Origin: Boswellia sacra
Lineage: Eukaryota; Streptophyta; Magnoliopsida; Sapindales; Burseraceae
NCBI GenBank assembly: GCA_013180625.2
Contig: SNVD02006105.1
Location: forward strand, 180,697-244,696
Length of the DNA: 64,000 nucleotides
Reading direction: 5' to 3'
Shown: in pieces, positions 47,460 to 57,493 of the stretch
How positions within the stretch are numbered: the stretch's first letter is position 1
Layout: each line of letters opens with the position of its first letter
Notes under the pieces: model-generated
Databases searched by the model: none
Told to the model about the DNA's origin: nothing
What the model saw: only the letters and a program-made list of their open reading frames with translations
Made by a program: the position numbers and the translations under genes

Positions 47460-48572
47460 TTTTTTTTTGAGATTAGCACATTTAGATTGAATATGCATAT
47501 AACCAGAACACTCATAGCACTGAATTTTCCATTTTCTATTAAGTTGTTTGGGACTTTTCTTGTCATTCTTCTTGCTAAATTTTTTGAATTTGTCATCACT
47601 TGAGCTTGACACCTTTCCTTAATTTTTTTCTTGAAATTCTTCTTCATGAACTTAACATAATTCTTTGTTAGAAAAGCAATCTTTTTGAATCATTTTTATC
47701 AAACTCATCATTACCTTCATCATCATATTTTTCAGCCTTAACAATGAATGCAATGCTCTTACCTTTTTGCTTCCTTATGTTATGATTAATCTCGAAATTC
47801 TGAAGAATTCTAATGAGTTCATCAACCTCATCTCGTCAATATTTTTTACTTCTTTAATGGCAGAGATCTTCAGCTAAACTTCATCATCATATTTTTCAGC
47901 CTTAAAACGAATGCAATGCTTTTACCTTTTTGCTTCCTTGTGTTATAATTAATCTCGAAATTCTGAAGAATTCTAACAAGTTCATCAACTCTTATCTCGT
48001 CAGTATTTTTTACTTCTTCAATGGTAGAGATCTTCAGTTGAAATTTGTTAGGAATTGACCCAATGATTTTACTAAAAATTTTTACATTTGCAAAAGTTTT
48101 GCCAAGCATATAGGAAAAATTTGCAATATGACACAGCTTTGAATAAAAATCAAATGTTGATTCATTCTTATGCATCATTCGATTCTTGAATTGTGAATTT
48201 AATATCATCAATTTAGATCTTTTAATAGAAGCTATACCTTCATTTTTTACCTCAAGAATGTGTAAAGTTTCTTTAGCCACTTTGAACCTCAAAATCTATC
48301 CAAAGTTGTTAAGATCAACTATTGCAAAAATCAAATTGAGTGCCTTTGAATTCCATTTGGATTGCCGTATTCCTCATCAGTCCATTCTTCCTTAGGTTTA
48401 AGCTCTATAGCTCTAAATACATTGGTGGCATCCAACCTCTTAAAACATTAGTCCATGCTCGATCATCAAGAGATTTGATATACATCATCATCCTCACTTT
48501 CCAATGGAAATAATTACCATCATCAAGAATAGGTGGCTGTGATACAAATCCTCCATTTCGTATAAACTCCAT
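47460..48572 (-). pseudogene. SIRE-like gag
   Basis: From ATG 48572: MEFIRNGGFVSQPPILDDGN, FHWKVRMMMYIKSLDDRAWT; then, after a frame change, the gag core at 48,292-47,870 with IKRSKLMILNSQFKNRMMH and NKFQLKISTIEEV. The zinc knuckle CYECSGYMHIQSKC is intact at about 47,520-47,479, followed by a Lys run and the acidic DDSKTDSDDYYC segment. A 164-bp tandem duplication (47719-48043) breaks the frame. Confidence 0.88.
47719..48043 (-). repeat. 164-bp tandem duplication within gag
   Basis: About 47,719-47,880 and 47,881-48,043 are near-identical, both containing TTACCTTTTTGCTTCCTT and TCTCGAAATTCTGAAGAATT. The unit is not a multiple of three, so the duplication shifts the frame. Confidence 0.9.
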
Positions 48573-48613
48573 GCCTTCAAATCAATATGATCTTTCTTCA
48601 CTTGTTTGTTAGT

Positions 48614-48631
48614 GAACCTACTCTGATACCA
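48614..48631 (-). other. Primer-binding site (initiator tRNA-Met)
   Basis: Minus-strand TGGTATCAGAGTAGG matches the initiator tRNA-Met complement except at its end. It lies directly inside the 5' LTR. Confidence 0.88.
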
Positions 48632-49085
48632 ATTATGAGATCTGAAACTATGGATTAGTTATACGTAATATAATAGAAACCTATAATATAAAATGGCATA
48701 GGAGAATTTACGTGGTTTAGTTATAAAACCTATATCCACGGACAACTTAAAGCTGCAATTCACTAAGTTCTTCTTTGTACAATCTTTAGCTGTTTTTATA
48801 GTAATGAGTCACTTTCATATATAAGTCTAATCTTTGTAAAACAAAATCCTTACAAGATCTTAAACTATAGTGACGTTGCCCTCTCTTTGTTGCTGATAAC
48901 TTAATAGTACACTATTAAGTAACATACAACAACCATGTCTGACCCTAAATTACATAAACACTCAGCTCTCAAGTTTTCACAAGTGTATATTAACTCAAAC
49001 AGACTTAAACAAAATTGGTGCACGATTACAACCTCTCATACATGAGTAAAAATCTCATAAAACATAATGAAAAACACATTTCAAT
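48632..49085 (-). repeat. Probable 5' LTR of the SIRE-like element
   Basis: Its inner end is fixed by the primer site. The outer end near 49,085 is a guess because no second LTR exists in the window for comparison. It contains the ACGTGGTTTAGTTATAAAAC tract common in copia LTRs. Confidence 0.55.
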
Positions 49086-50189
49086 TTGGCATTGAAGTTG
49101 TTTCTTTTTTTCTTTTTCTTTTTTTTTGAAATGTGGTACTATATAAGTTATAAAAATAACATTATATAGTGTATGAAGTTCAGTTTGCCCTTCTCATCAA
49201 TATCCTATGGAATCTCAATCAAACTCAAATGATAGGTATAGGATATAAATCACTAAATTAATATCTTAATATAATAAGGGATATCCAGTATGAATATAAT
49301 ACTTCCTAATAAATACTTCTAGAAACTGTAAAATTAGGAAAGAATATAACTCATTGTTTTTATTGCAAGTTTGCCCAAAATCAGTGATATGCAATGCACA
49401 TGCTGAGGTGTCACGTTTAACACTAACAACAACTTTGACACAAAAGTTTCTTTTTAAAATTTAAACAACATGATATTAAATATTAATGGATGTCATCATC
49501 TTTCATATCGATAAAGTATAAAAAGAAAAATTATTATAACATTGTTATTATAATAAGCTAAATTAGATGCATGCATGGTCACTTTGACAATATATTAATA
49601 AAAGCTTTCTTAACAACCGTATACACAAATATTATTTTAATATAATATTATTTACGATCTAAAAACCACATAAATTTGAATATAATGTTAACAAAAGCTT
49701 TATTTGAATGTAATCAGTTTACTTACAATACTAGCCCGAGTTAATTTGTGTATGCTTGCCAAGATTTAGACCTTGTTGACTTGTACCCTCCCTCGTGTCT
49801 ATAATTCGGCTACAATGTTTTCTTATTACTTTAGAGAAGCAGATTTTTGATAGATGAATTTCCAAAAAGAAAACAAAGATAGCAAAGGCTGGCAAACAGC
49901 TAATGACTTTGTTAATTGTGCGATGTATGATTGAATTAGGGTTTTAGTAATATAATTTAATATTATATTTTTAGATAATTAAATAGCTTTATATCATTAC
50001 ATTAAACAATTATTTTATTTACATTAAAATGATTTTCATATTTTATATTTATAGAATATAATAATATATTATATATACATAAAAATAATATTATTTTTAT
50101 ATTTTTAAATATTTTGTGAGGTGCTGGTCAGATACGATATGGTGAGTAGTAAACGCATCCCCACTTTATTGTAATGTGATGATTAATTT
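49086..50189. other. AT-rich spacer, no gene seen
   Basis: It is AT-rich with no supported coding region and no repeat that I can match to its neighbours. Confidence 0.5.
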
Positions 50190-50567
50190 TTGCCCCATTC
50201 CAACCCTAATAAAGGTGGGTTCCCGTGGATCTACACCCCCGTGATATATTTTGTCTATTCATTTGATTGACCGATTGATTATTCTTATAGAAGATGACAA
50301 ATACGGAAATTGGTTATCCATAACTAAAACGATTTGAAATCAAACAAGTGTCTAACCTCACGTACAAAAAAAAAAAGCATATACTAACTTCACATCAATA
50401 ATACAAGATAGCTTAGTATTAAGCACAAATTTAATACACTACGTTCTTTACAACAATGAAAAGATATAATAACATTAATTTAATATCTTAGCAATTAAAG
50501 AAAACAAATTTAAATTTCTTAACATAATATTAAAACCAATTAGTAGCTTTCCTATTACTCTGTTTTC

Positions 50568-51094
50568 TCATCTTAATTCCCTCCATCACTTCCCAAGTTT
50601 ATTCTCTTCCTCGATCTTCATCTCTAATTCAAGAGCAGTATTATAGGCAGTGGCTTTATAGGATAGAACATAGTTAATAGACTCTTCTAAATCCTTTAAA
50701 TCAAGGGAATTCTCCATCTTTTCTTTTTAATTTTTTTCAATCCTACTAGTGCCTCCACCCTTGATTCATGTACGTATAATTTCCTTCTTTTTCTTTGTAC
50801 TCAAATATGGCAACACTTATTCAGCAATGAAATCATTTGATATAAATTTAATACCACCTATTTACTCTCTATCAATGTCATCTTCCAGTCCAAAAACTGT
50901 TTCTGTAGGGACCTTTTCCTTAAGAAATTCATTAAGCGTCGTCATTTCCTTTATACTCAGCAACAAACTCAAATACACTATCAATGCTAGAATCACAAGG
51001 GAAGAAAAAAAATCATTGGCATGTGTGGCAAGCATGCCAACGCCCTTGGCTCTAAACAGGCAGACTAGAATTTCTTTAGAACAAATAGATTCAT
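50568..51094 (-). pseudogene. Unrecognised membrane-protein-like gene, copy A
   Basis: Compared with the other two copies, the frame starts ATG AAT at 51094 (MNLFVLKKF) and ends at WRELR plus stop at 50568. An early stop follows KKF, a small deletion removes the residues matching PFEL, and further stops fall before IGGIKF and in the C-terminal part. The conserved order is a short basic N-terminus, a hydrophobic segment (SSLVILALIVYLSLLLSI), an acidic FGLEDDIDRE, NDFIAE, and a charged helical C-terminus (LEESINYVLSY, ELEMKIEEENKLGK). A single membrane pass with a coiled-coil-like tail is inferred. I do not know the family. Confidence 0.6.
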
Positions 51095-51600
51095 GGTATG
51101 TGAGGTGAAGATTAAGTAAAGGAAATGAGACTTAATTGAGAAAGATTGCTTTTAAAGTGAAGATGAAACAAAGGTGGCATTTATTCATGGTGTCTAACCC
51201 TCTTCATACTTCATGGTGTTTAGCCCACCCCAATAAAGGCGGGCCCCCACAAATCCCGACCCTTATGATACATTTTGCCATCCCTGTTCATTGGATTGGT
51301 TGATTCATTATTCTTATATAAAATGACATATATGAAAATTGGTTATCTAGAACTGGAAGGATTAGAAATGAAACAAGTGTTTGACCTCATATACAGAAAA
51401 AAAAAGCATGTAATAACATCACATCAATAATATAATATAGCTTATTATTAAACACAGCTTGAATGCACTATATTCTTTATAGCATTAAAAAAATATAATA
51501 ACATTATAGAATCTAATAGCTTAGCAATTAAAGAAGATAAATTAAAATTTCTTAACATAATATTAAAACCAATTAGTAACTTTCCTATTACTCTATTCTC

Positions 51601-52093
51601 TCATCTTAATTCCGTTTATCGCTTCCCAAATTTATTCTCTTCCTCGATCTTCATCTCCAATTCAAGAGCAGTATTGTTGGCAGTGGTTCTATAGGATAGA
51701 ATACTGTGAACATACTCTTCTAAATCTTTTAAGTCAAAGGAACTCTCAGTGTTTTTTTTTTTTCAATCCCACTAGTGCCTCCACCCTTGATTCCTATACC
51801 TCCAACTTCCTTGTACTCAAATATGATAACACTTGTTCAGCAATAAAATCATTTGATCCAAATTTAATACCCCCCAATAACTCTTTATCAATGTCATTTC
51901 TCACTCTAAAAATTGCATCTATAGGGACCATTTTCCTCAAGGAATTCGCCAAACTTCTCCTCATTTCCTTTAAATTCAATAATAAACTCAAATACATTAT
52001 CGATGCTAGAATCACAAGGGAAGAAATGCCAATGCCCTTAGACCTAAAGAGTTCAAAGGAAGACCTGAATTTCCTTAGAACAAACAGATCCAT
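51601..52093 (-). pseudogene. Unrecognised membrane-protein-like gene, copy B
   Basis: Best-preserved copy: from ATG 52093 an open frame of 99 codons runs MDLFVLRKFRSSFELFRSKG, SSLVILASIMYLSLLLNLKE, RVRNDIDKELLGGIKF, NDFIAEQVLSYLS, then stops at 51794. The frame matching the other copies resumes in another phase with LEEYVHSILSYRTTANNT and ends near 51601. Compared with C it lacks the segment matching TLANDFF. An open extension upstream to 52180 is in the leader and is shared DNA, not clearly coding. If translated it would be a truncated one-pass membrane protein. Confidence 0.6.
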
Positions 52094-52380
52094 GTTATTG
52101 GAGGGTGAAGATTGAGTAAAGGATATAGAACTTAATTGAGGAAGATTGCTTTTGAAGTGCAAGTGAAACAAAGGTGGCATTTATACTTCATGGTGCTTAA
52201 CACTCTCTATACTTCTTGGCATTTAACCCAACCCAATAGAGGCAGGCCACCACAAATCCCCACCCACGCGATACAGTTTGCCATCCCTAATCATTTAATT
52301 GATTGATTCGTTATTCTTCTCAAAAATGACAACTATGGAAATTGGTTGTCCAAAACTAAAACAATTTGAAATGAAACAAG

Positions 52381-52403
52381 TGTGTGTGTGTGTGTGTGTG
52401 TGT
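52381..52403. repeat. (TG)n microsatellite
   Basis: A TG run passes into TA dinucleotides. It is present only in the third tandem unit, replacing the A-run found at the same place in the others. Confidence 0.92.
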
Positions 52404-52635
52404 ATATATTATATGTACGTATATGTATATGTATATAATAATAACAATAATAGTAATATCATATCAACAATATAATATAGATTAGTGTTTGAAACAACTT
52501 TAATACACAACATTTTTTATAACATTGAAGACATATAATAACATTAATCTAATAGCTTAATAATTAAAGACAATAAATTAAATTCTTTAACATAATATTA
52601 AAACCAATTATTAGCTTTCCTGTTACTCTATTCTC

Positions 52636-53170
52636 TCATCTTAATTCCCTCCATCGCTTCCCAAGTTTATTCTCTTCCTTGATCTTTATCTCCAATTCAA
52701 GAATAGTATTGTTGGCAATGGTTCTATAGGATAGAACACTGTTAACAAACTCTTCTCAATCTTTAAAGTCAAGGGAACTCTCAATCTTTTTTTTTTTTCC
52801 AATCCTATTAGTGCCTTCACCCTTGATTCCTAGATCTCCAACTTTTTTCTTTATTTCCTTTATACTGAAATAGAGCAACACTTGCTCAAGAATGAAATCA
52901 TTTGACGTAAATTTAATACCACAAATTAACTCTGTATCAATGTCATCTCTCTCTCCAAAAACTGCATCTATATGAGCCTTTTTCTTAAGGAATTTGACAT
53001 GCTTCTTCTCATTTCATTTATACTCAACAAGAAACTCAAATACACTATCAATGCTAGAATCAAAAGGGAATTAAAAAAAAATCATTGGCAAGTGTGGAAA
53101 ACGTGCCACTGCTTTTGGCCCTCAAAAGTTCAAAGGGAGACTTGAATTTCCCTGGAACAAATAGATCCAT
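52636..53170 (-). pseudogene. Unrecognised membrane-protein-like gene, copy C
   Basis: From ATG 53170: MDLFVPGKFKSPFELLRAKS, GTFSTLANDFF, then a shift in a T run changes the frame before the hydrophobic segment. Later homologous blocks (NDFILEQVLLY, LEIKIKEENKLGKRWRELR) survive, and the stop is at 52636. A leader 5' of the ATG carries the same TTTGAAGTG and GAGTAAAGGA sequences as the other copies. It retains the unmutated WRELR terminus, useful for defining the ancestral end. Confidence 0.6.
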
Positions 53171-53315
53171 GGTATGGGAGGGTGAAGATTGAGTAAAGGA
53201 ACAAATGACTTGAGTAAGGAAGATTTCTTTTGAAGTGAAAGTGAAACAGAGGTGGCATTTATACTTCATCATGTTTAACCCTCTCCATACTTCATGGTGT
53301 TTTACCCACCCCAAT

Positions 53316-53684
53316 ATAACTTTTTTTATTCTTTTGAACATAGGGATGGTTCCAATTATCCTAGTGTTTTGGTTTTAACTCAGATCTATCCCTGTGCTTG
53401 TTTGCAATTGATTTATTCTAGCATTATATTTTTGTTGATTATGAATCCTTTTGGTGGAACATGAATGGTTATTATAATTATATATATAAATATATATCAC
53501 TAAAAACTTGTTGAGAAGCTTTCCACAGACAAATTTTGTGTTTGCTCTTGACTGATGTTCTGCCAATATAAAAGTAATCTCTCAACATAACTTGAGGGTT
53601 TCAGCATACTAAATAGCCACTCAGTCTTGTTACTGTATATGTATTATTGTAGTGTTATAATTCGTCTTCCCTCCCACTTTTAAG
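53316..53684. other. Spacer, no gene seen
   Basis: It lies between the tandem array and the helicase fragment. It holds only AT-rich sequence with a small (TA)n tract near 53,480. Confidence 0.5.
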
Positions 53685-55158
53685 CTTAATTTCAACTCCA
53701 CCTCTGGAAAGAGTTCTGATAAAAACTCATCTTTCAGCCTTCAATAAGGAGAAGGTAATATCAGCACTCAAGTACAAGCTAGACCGGGATGGCCAGGTTT
53801 TTTATGTCTTGCCTTGCATAAAAGGTGAACCCCTACGACTAACTATATCCTGCGTTAGATTCTTGTATGCGAAATGCTTGGGCTCAAGTTTTCCCATTAT
53901 TGTATTACTGTTAGAAATAGCAGAATAAAGTTTTGTTACCTGGGTTGAGTGGGATATGTAATGTAGGCTCTAATGTCGCTGAATTATATTGATTAGATTA
54001 AATTGCCTTAACTAAGATTTTGAAATAAATACAATCTTTAATTCAACTACAATTAGGAGCAATTAGGCTTCTGTTGAATGCTTTATCTGAGTGTTTGATA
54101 TAAGTTTTACCAGTATTCTTATATATCAGGACTTGAAGAAGTGATGGATTTTCTTGAACAGGCATTTCCAAGTATTGATATAGCTACTGCCCATGGGCAG
54201 GTACTTCCACCTATTTGTTTTATATATGAAATTTGTTATTTTTTGGATGAGCAATTATAGAATTTTTACTCTGGCTCTTTGAGACAAGATATCCTTTTTT
54301 TGTTCAATCAAAATGTGGGCAGTCTTATATAATACGATGGCAGCTCAGCCTCGGAGAATTGAGTTTTATGCAGTAACCTTTACAAGAAACCTACACCTAC
54401 TTGAAAGTTTTCAGTTCAAGCATGGATTTGGCAAAAATAATCAGTAATGTAAATCTGCTTATGTCATATGTAAATCTACTTTTGTCGTTTGCACTGCCTA
54501 AGTGCCCTCAAAAGTGAATTTGCTGATTATGTTGGAGATATACTAACATCTTTCATGAACAAGATGAGTGATGTCGAGTTAAACATGGCCTTAATATTAG
54601 TAGCTACTATAAATAGTGTTAAAATGGAATCATTTTCGATTTTCTTGCTTGCTTTTGACATGCAGAATATTGGCTCATGGGATGACTATCTGAAACAAGC
54701 TATTAACATAATACTTGATCCAAAGCGTTGTTAGGTTATTCGTTTCTTTTTCTTTTCTCACTACTTCCATATTTGCAAGTCATGTCTTGAGCTAGTTTAT
54801 GCTAAGTTGATTTTGGTGGTGCCATTTGCCAGTGTATGTTGACTGAAAATGCATGTTATAGATTGGTTTAAGAGTAATATCTGATAGTAGTATATGCTAC
54901 TTATTCTATTTTTAAAAAGTTCAATACATTACTTATTCTCAAGTGGTTTGCAATGTTTCTTGTGATACCCTCTTTTATACTACGTGATTCTTCTTGTAGC
55001 AATACTCGAAGCAGCTTGAAGAAACCATGGAGAAATTTGCACAAGGTGTTATTAAGATTCTTAAATGTACAAATATAGTGGAAAGTGGGCTTGACATTCA
55101 AAATGCAAACACTATAATAGTTTAGGATGTTCAACAGTTTGGCCTAGCACAGTTGTAT
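53685..55158 (+). pseudogene. Fragment of a chloroplast Mfd/TRCF-like DNA helicase gene
   Basis: Three exon-like blocks with GT-AG borders match the plant protein related to bacterial transcription-repair coupling factor (Arabidopsis At3g02060, from memory). Block 1, 53685-53824: LISTPPLERVLIKTHLSAFN and GQVFYVLPCIK. Block 2, 54130-54200: GLEEVMDFLEQAFPSIDIAT. Block 3, 55000 to about 55158: [42 protein letters not shown]. These are helicase-core motifs from the second RecA lobe. A TAG at 55123-55125 replaces the Gln normally there, and the match ends soon after with another stop. The upstream and downstream parts of the ~800-residue protein are missing. A 246-nt frame at 54489-54734 in the second intron is unassigned. 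Confidence 0.88.
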
Positions 55159-55989
55159 TAGGTCCTCCCCTTTTCATTTCCTCCCATCTCATGCTTGTTT
55201 ATAAATTTCATAAGATTCAATAAGTGAACAGGAACAATACTAGAAATTGTTTTTGCTTACTGAAAAATGCACAAAAAATTGTTTTATAAATTTCAAAAAA
55301 CTTGTTGGAAAAACATTATATTGAGTCTTCTATTGAAGTTTAATTGTCTCAATTTGATGAGTTAATTCTTTTTGTTTTAAATGAATGCTGTTTTTCTGTC
55401 CTTTTCTGAATTTACAACCATTTCTTTTAAAAAAAAGAAAATCCATTATTTTGTTTAGAGTTGTAAGAAGTGGTGATTGGCTTATAGCACGGATAAAAAT
55501 TCTGTTTCCATATTTATCGCTCAAAAAACGCTAAATATGACAAAATCAAAACAGTTAAACACTACAAAACTATATTTATCGTTCAGAAAGCTCCAAATAT
55601 GACAAAATTTAAAAAAGTTAAACCATATTTATGGTTCAAAAAGCATCAAATATGACAAAATTCAAAAAATTTAACCGTTACATAATTATGTTTGTCGGGC
55701 AAAAAGCGTCAAATATGACAAAATTCAAAAAATTTAACCGTTACAAAACCATATTTATCGGATAAAAAGCAATAAATATGTTGAAATTCAAAAATGCAAC
55801 CGTTACGACATACAATATTTGAAAATAAAAAGTGACAAATATGGCAATTTTCTACAGTTTTTATGTTACTATAATTGGCGCTTTTATGTGATAAATATGG
55901 TTATAAATATATTTGCCACTTTGACTGACTGCCAAATAGACTATATTTGGTGGTGCCATTGGTGTTTTTTTTTTTACTGCCAAATATAT
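55159..55989. other. Repeat field without a gene
   Basis: Contains the ~66-bp tandem repeats at 55500-55850 and further related CCAAATATA and GCCAAATA pieces up to the Ty3 LTR. This pattern resembles the subterminal region of a DNA transposon into which the Ty3 element may have inserted. Confidence 0.45.
55500..55850. repeat. About five ~66-bp tandem units
   Basis: Units are built on CATATTTATCG, CAAAAAGC, CAAATATGACAAAATTCAAA and AATTTAACCGTTACAAAAC, with substitutions between copies. The best pair is in the middle of the field. Confidence 0.8.
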
Positions 55990-56381
55990 TGATAGGTGTC
56001 TAATTATATATCATTTTCATATTAATTCATCCATGTTTCTTTGCTATATTCCTTGGTATTTTTATGTTTTTGTGTGGTTTTGATATTTGTAGGAGTTTTG
56101 GAGCAACTTGCACAAAAATGGAGTAAAACCCTTCATTTTCACCTCTGCTAGTCAACCATCTTCTCGGATTTAATTGTATTGATATACAATGAACTCGATG
56201 ACATGTTGTATACCGTTGGAAAGCTCTCGAAATCTATTTTCTAGAGAAATTTACGGTTCATAAATTCATTCAGTGTACCAAAAGTTATAATCAAAACAGT
56301 GTGAGAAGTGTAGAAATATAATTTCACAAATCTCTGTAGCATATATAATACGGGGCACTGTAGCAGGTTACTGTAGCAGAG

Positions 56382-56389
56382 TATATAAA
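56382..56389 (+). promoter_or_regulatory. Likely LTR TATA box
   Basis: TATATAAA follows two direct ACTGTAGCAG motifs in the LTR and precedes a purine-rich leader. This is the expected position for the retroelement promoter. Confidence 0.6.
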
Positions 56390-56614
56390 CACATTTTAGG
56401 GTTTTATTTTGATAACTTGAAGAGGGGAGAACGTGGTGGAGGCTGCAGCTCTGGAATTCTTTCATCTTTTGGAGTTCTTGAAGGAGAAAGGAAGCTTGGA
56501 AAGAGGAAGAACTACAATCCAAAGAGAATTACATCAAATTTGCTAAGTTTTTCCCTTCCCTTTCATTTTCTGGAATGTCTCCATGTTGTATTGTATTTAC
56601 CACGTTCTTAAACA

Positions 56615-56652
56615 CTGTCTCTTATACACATCTAGATGTGTATAAGAGACAG
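56615..56652. other. Nextera mate-pair junction adapter (artefact)
   Basis: Two Tn5 mosaic ends back to back: CTGTCTCTTATACACATCT at 56615-56633, directly followed by its reverse complement AGATGTGTATAAGAGACAG at 56634-56652. This 38-bp perfect palindrome is the circularisation junction adapter of Nextera mate-pair libraries. It is not plant DNA. Left and right flanks may have been joined wrongly. Confidence 0.98.
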
Positions 56653-57393
56653 GATATGGTTTTTGTAAGTTGATTGTGCAAGAAGTTGTTATCCAATTCT
56701 CTAATTGAAGTTGCTTGTATTTTCCCATGTTTAATGCTTATGATTGCTTGCTGGATTGTATTTGGGTGGCCAACTGAATATAATCTGGATATTGTCTATT
56801 GCTAGACTAGAAATCTTGATCCGTAATTGTCTTGAATTTCTAATCATTAGTAGCAAAATTGTGATCAGAGATTGCAATTGGAAAATACAACCTAGGTTAA
56901 ATAATCCGAACCTATGTGATTATTGCTTAGATCAACCTATCTTTCTTATCGTAATGCTTCCATTGAATTAAACTTAGAGAGTTTGTTCTAGATTGTTTAA
57001 TGGATAGAGATTAAATAAAGAGCTTGTTTTATTTAACAACAAAGTAAGGAAAGATTGGGGTAACAGAGCTTGTTATTATCTACGGTTGGTAACTTCAATG
57101 CTGTAATTGGATGACAATTCTATGTTAATTCACAAATTCATATCTTGTGGCAGAGAAAAAACTTTTAACCAAGTGTCTCTTATTGATTTTTCACTCCATT
57201 TTACTTTGTGTTGTGTTATTGTGCATTTACATTAATATTTCATTTAGTTAATCCATCAACAAAACCCCCCCAGTTATTCTGTTGCTTAAATAACAAATTC
57301 AATTAGAATCAATCCTCGTGGAACGATATCTTACTTATCACTTTATTACTTGTGCGACTAGTATACTTGCTAGTTTCGAACGCATCAAGTTTT

Positions 57394-57411
57394 TGGCGTT
57401 GTTGCCGGGGA
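57394..57411 (+). other. Primer-binding site of the Ty3 element
   Basis: TGGCGTTGTTGCCGGGGA lies six bases after the LTR end. It differs at two positions from the TGGCGCCGTTGCCGGGGA primer site that I associate with tRNA-Asp in Athila-type elements. Confidence 0.8.
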
Positions 57412-57493
57412 TTGATTTTCTAATCAATTTGTTGTTCTGTTTTTACTATTGATTCTTGATTGTTATTTCCTGATTGTTTGTGTTTAGGCTTTT

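Larger units (their letters stand above)
40546..49085 (-). mobile_element. SIRE/Maximus-like copia retrotransposon, no 3' LTR recognised
   Basis: Read on the minus strand: a probable 5' LTR (about 49,085-48,632), a primer site, gag, protease/integrase, reverse transcriptase, RNase H, an extra ORF region, and a polypurine-like AAAATGGGGAGAG at about 40,570. A gag with KSLDDRAWTNVL and DSDDYYCISNFVAF-like segments, plus an ORF after pol, points to the SIRE/Maximus lineage. All frames are broken. The sequence beyond the polypurine stretch does not match the 5' LTR by eye, so the 3' end is deleted or replaced. Outer limits are approximate. Confidence 0.8.
50190..53315 (-). repeat. Three ~1-kb tandem units, each with one gene-like frame
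   Basis: Unit starts are near 50,190, 51,221 and 52,226, giving periods of roughly 1.0-1.1 kb. Each unit runs from a CCCCAATAAAGGCGGG-like tract and TTTTGCCATCCCT, through a non-coding part with TTCTTATAnAAAATGACA, AACATAATATTAAAACCAAT and a 3'-flank CTCATCTTAATTCC, into a minus-strand coding remnant. The array stops abruptly at about 53,315 at the start of a fourth CCCCAATA tract. Divergence is moderate. Confidence 0.88.
55990..57387 (+). repeat. 5' LTR of the Ty3 element
   Basis: It starts TGATAGGTGTC and ends AACGCATCA; TGAT/ATCA form a matching inverted terminus. The end abuts the primer site. The start is inferred because the other LTR lies outside the window. The LTR is interrupted by the mate-pair adapter sequence at 56615-56652, so its apparent length of 1,398 bp may be wrong. 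Confidence 0.7.
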
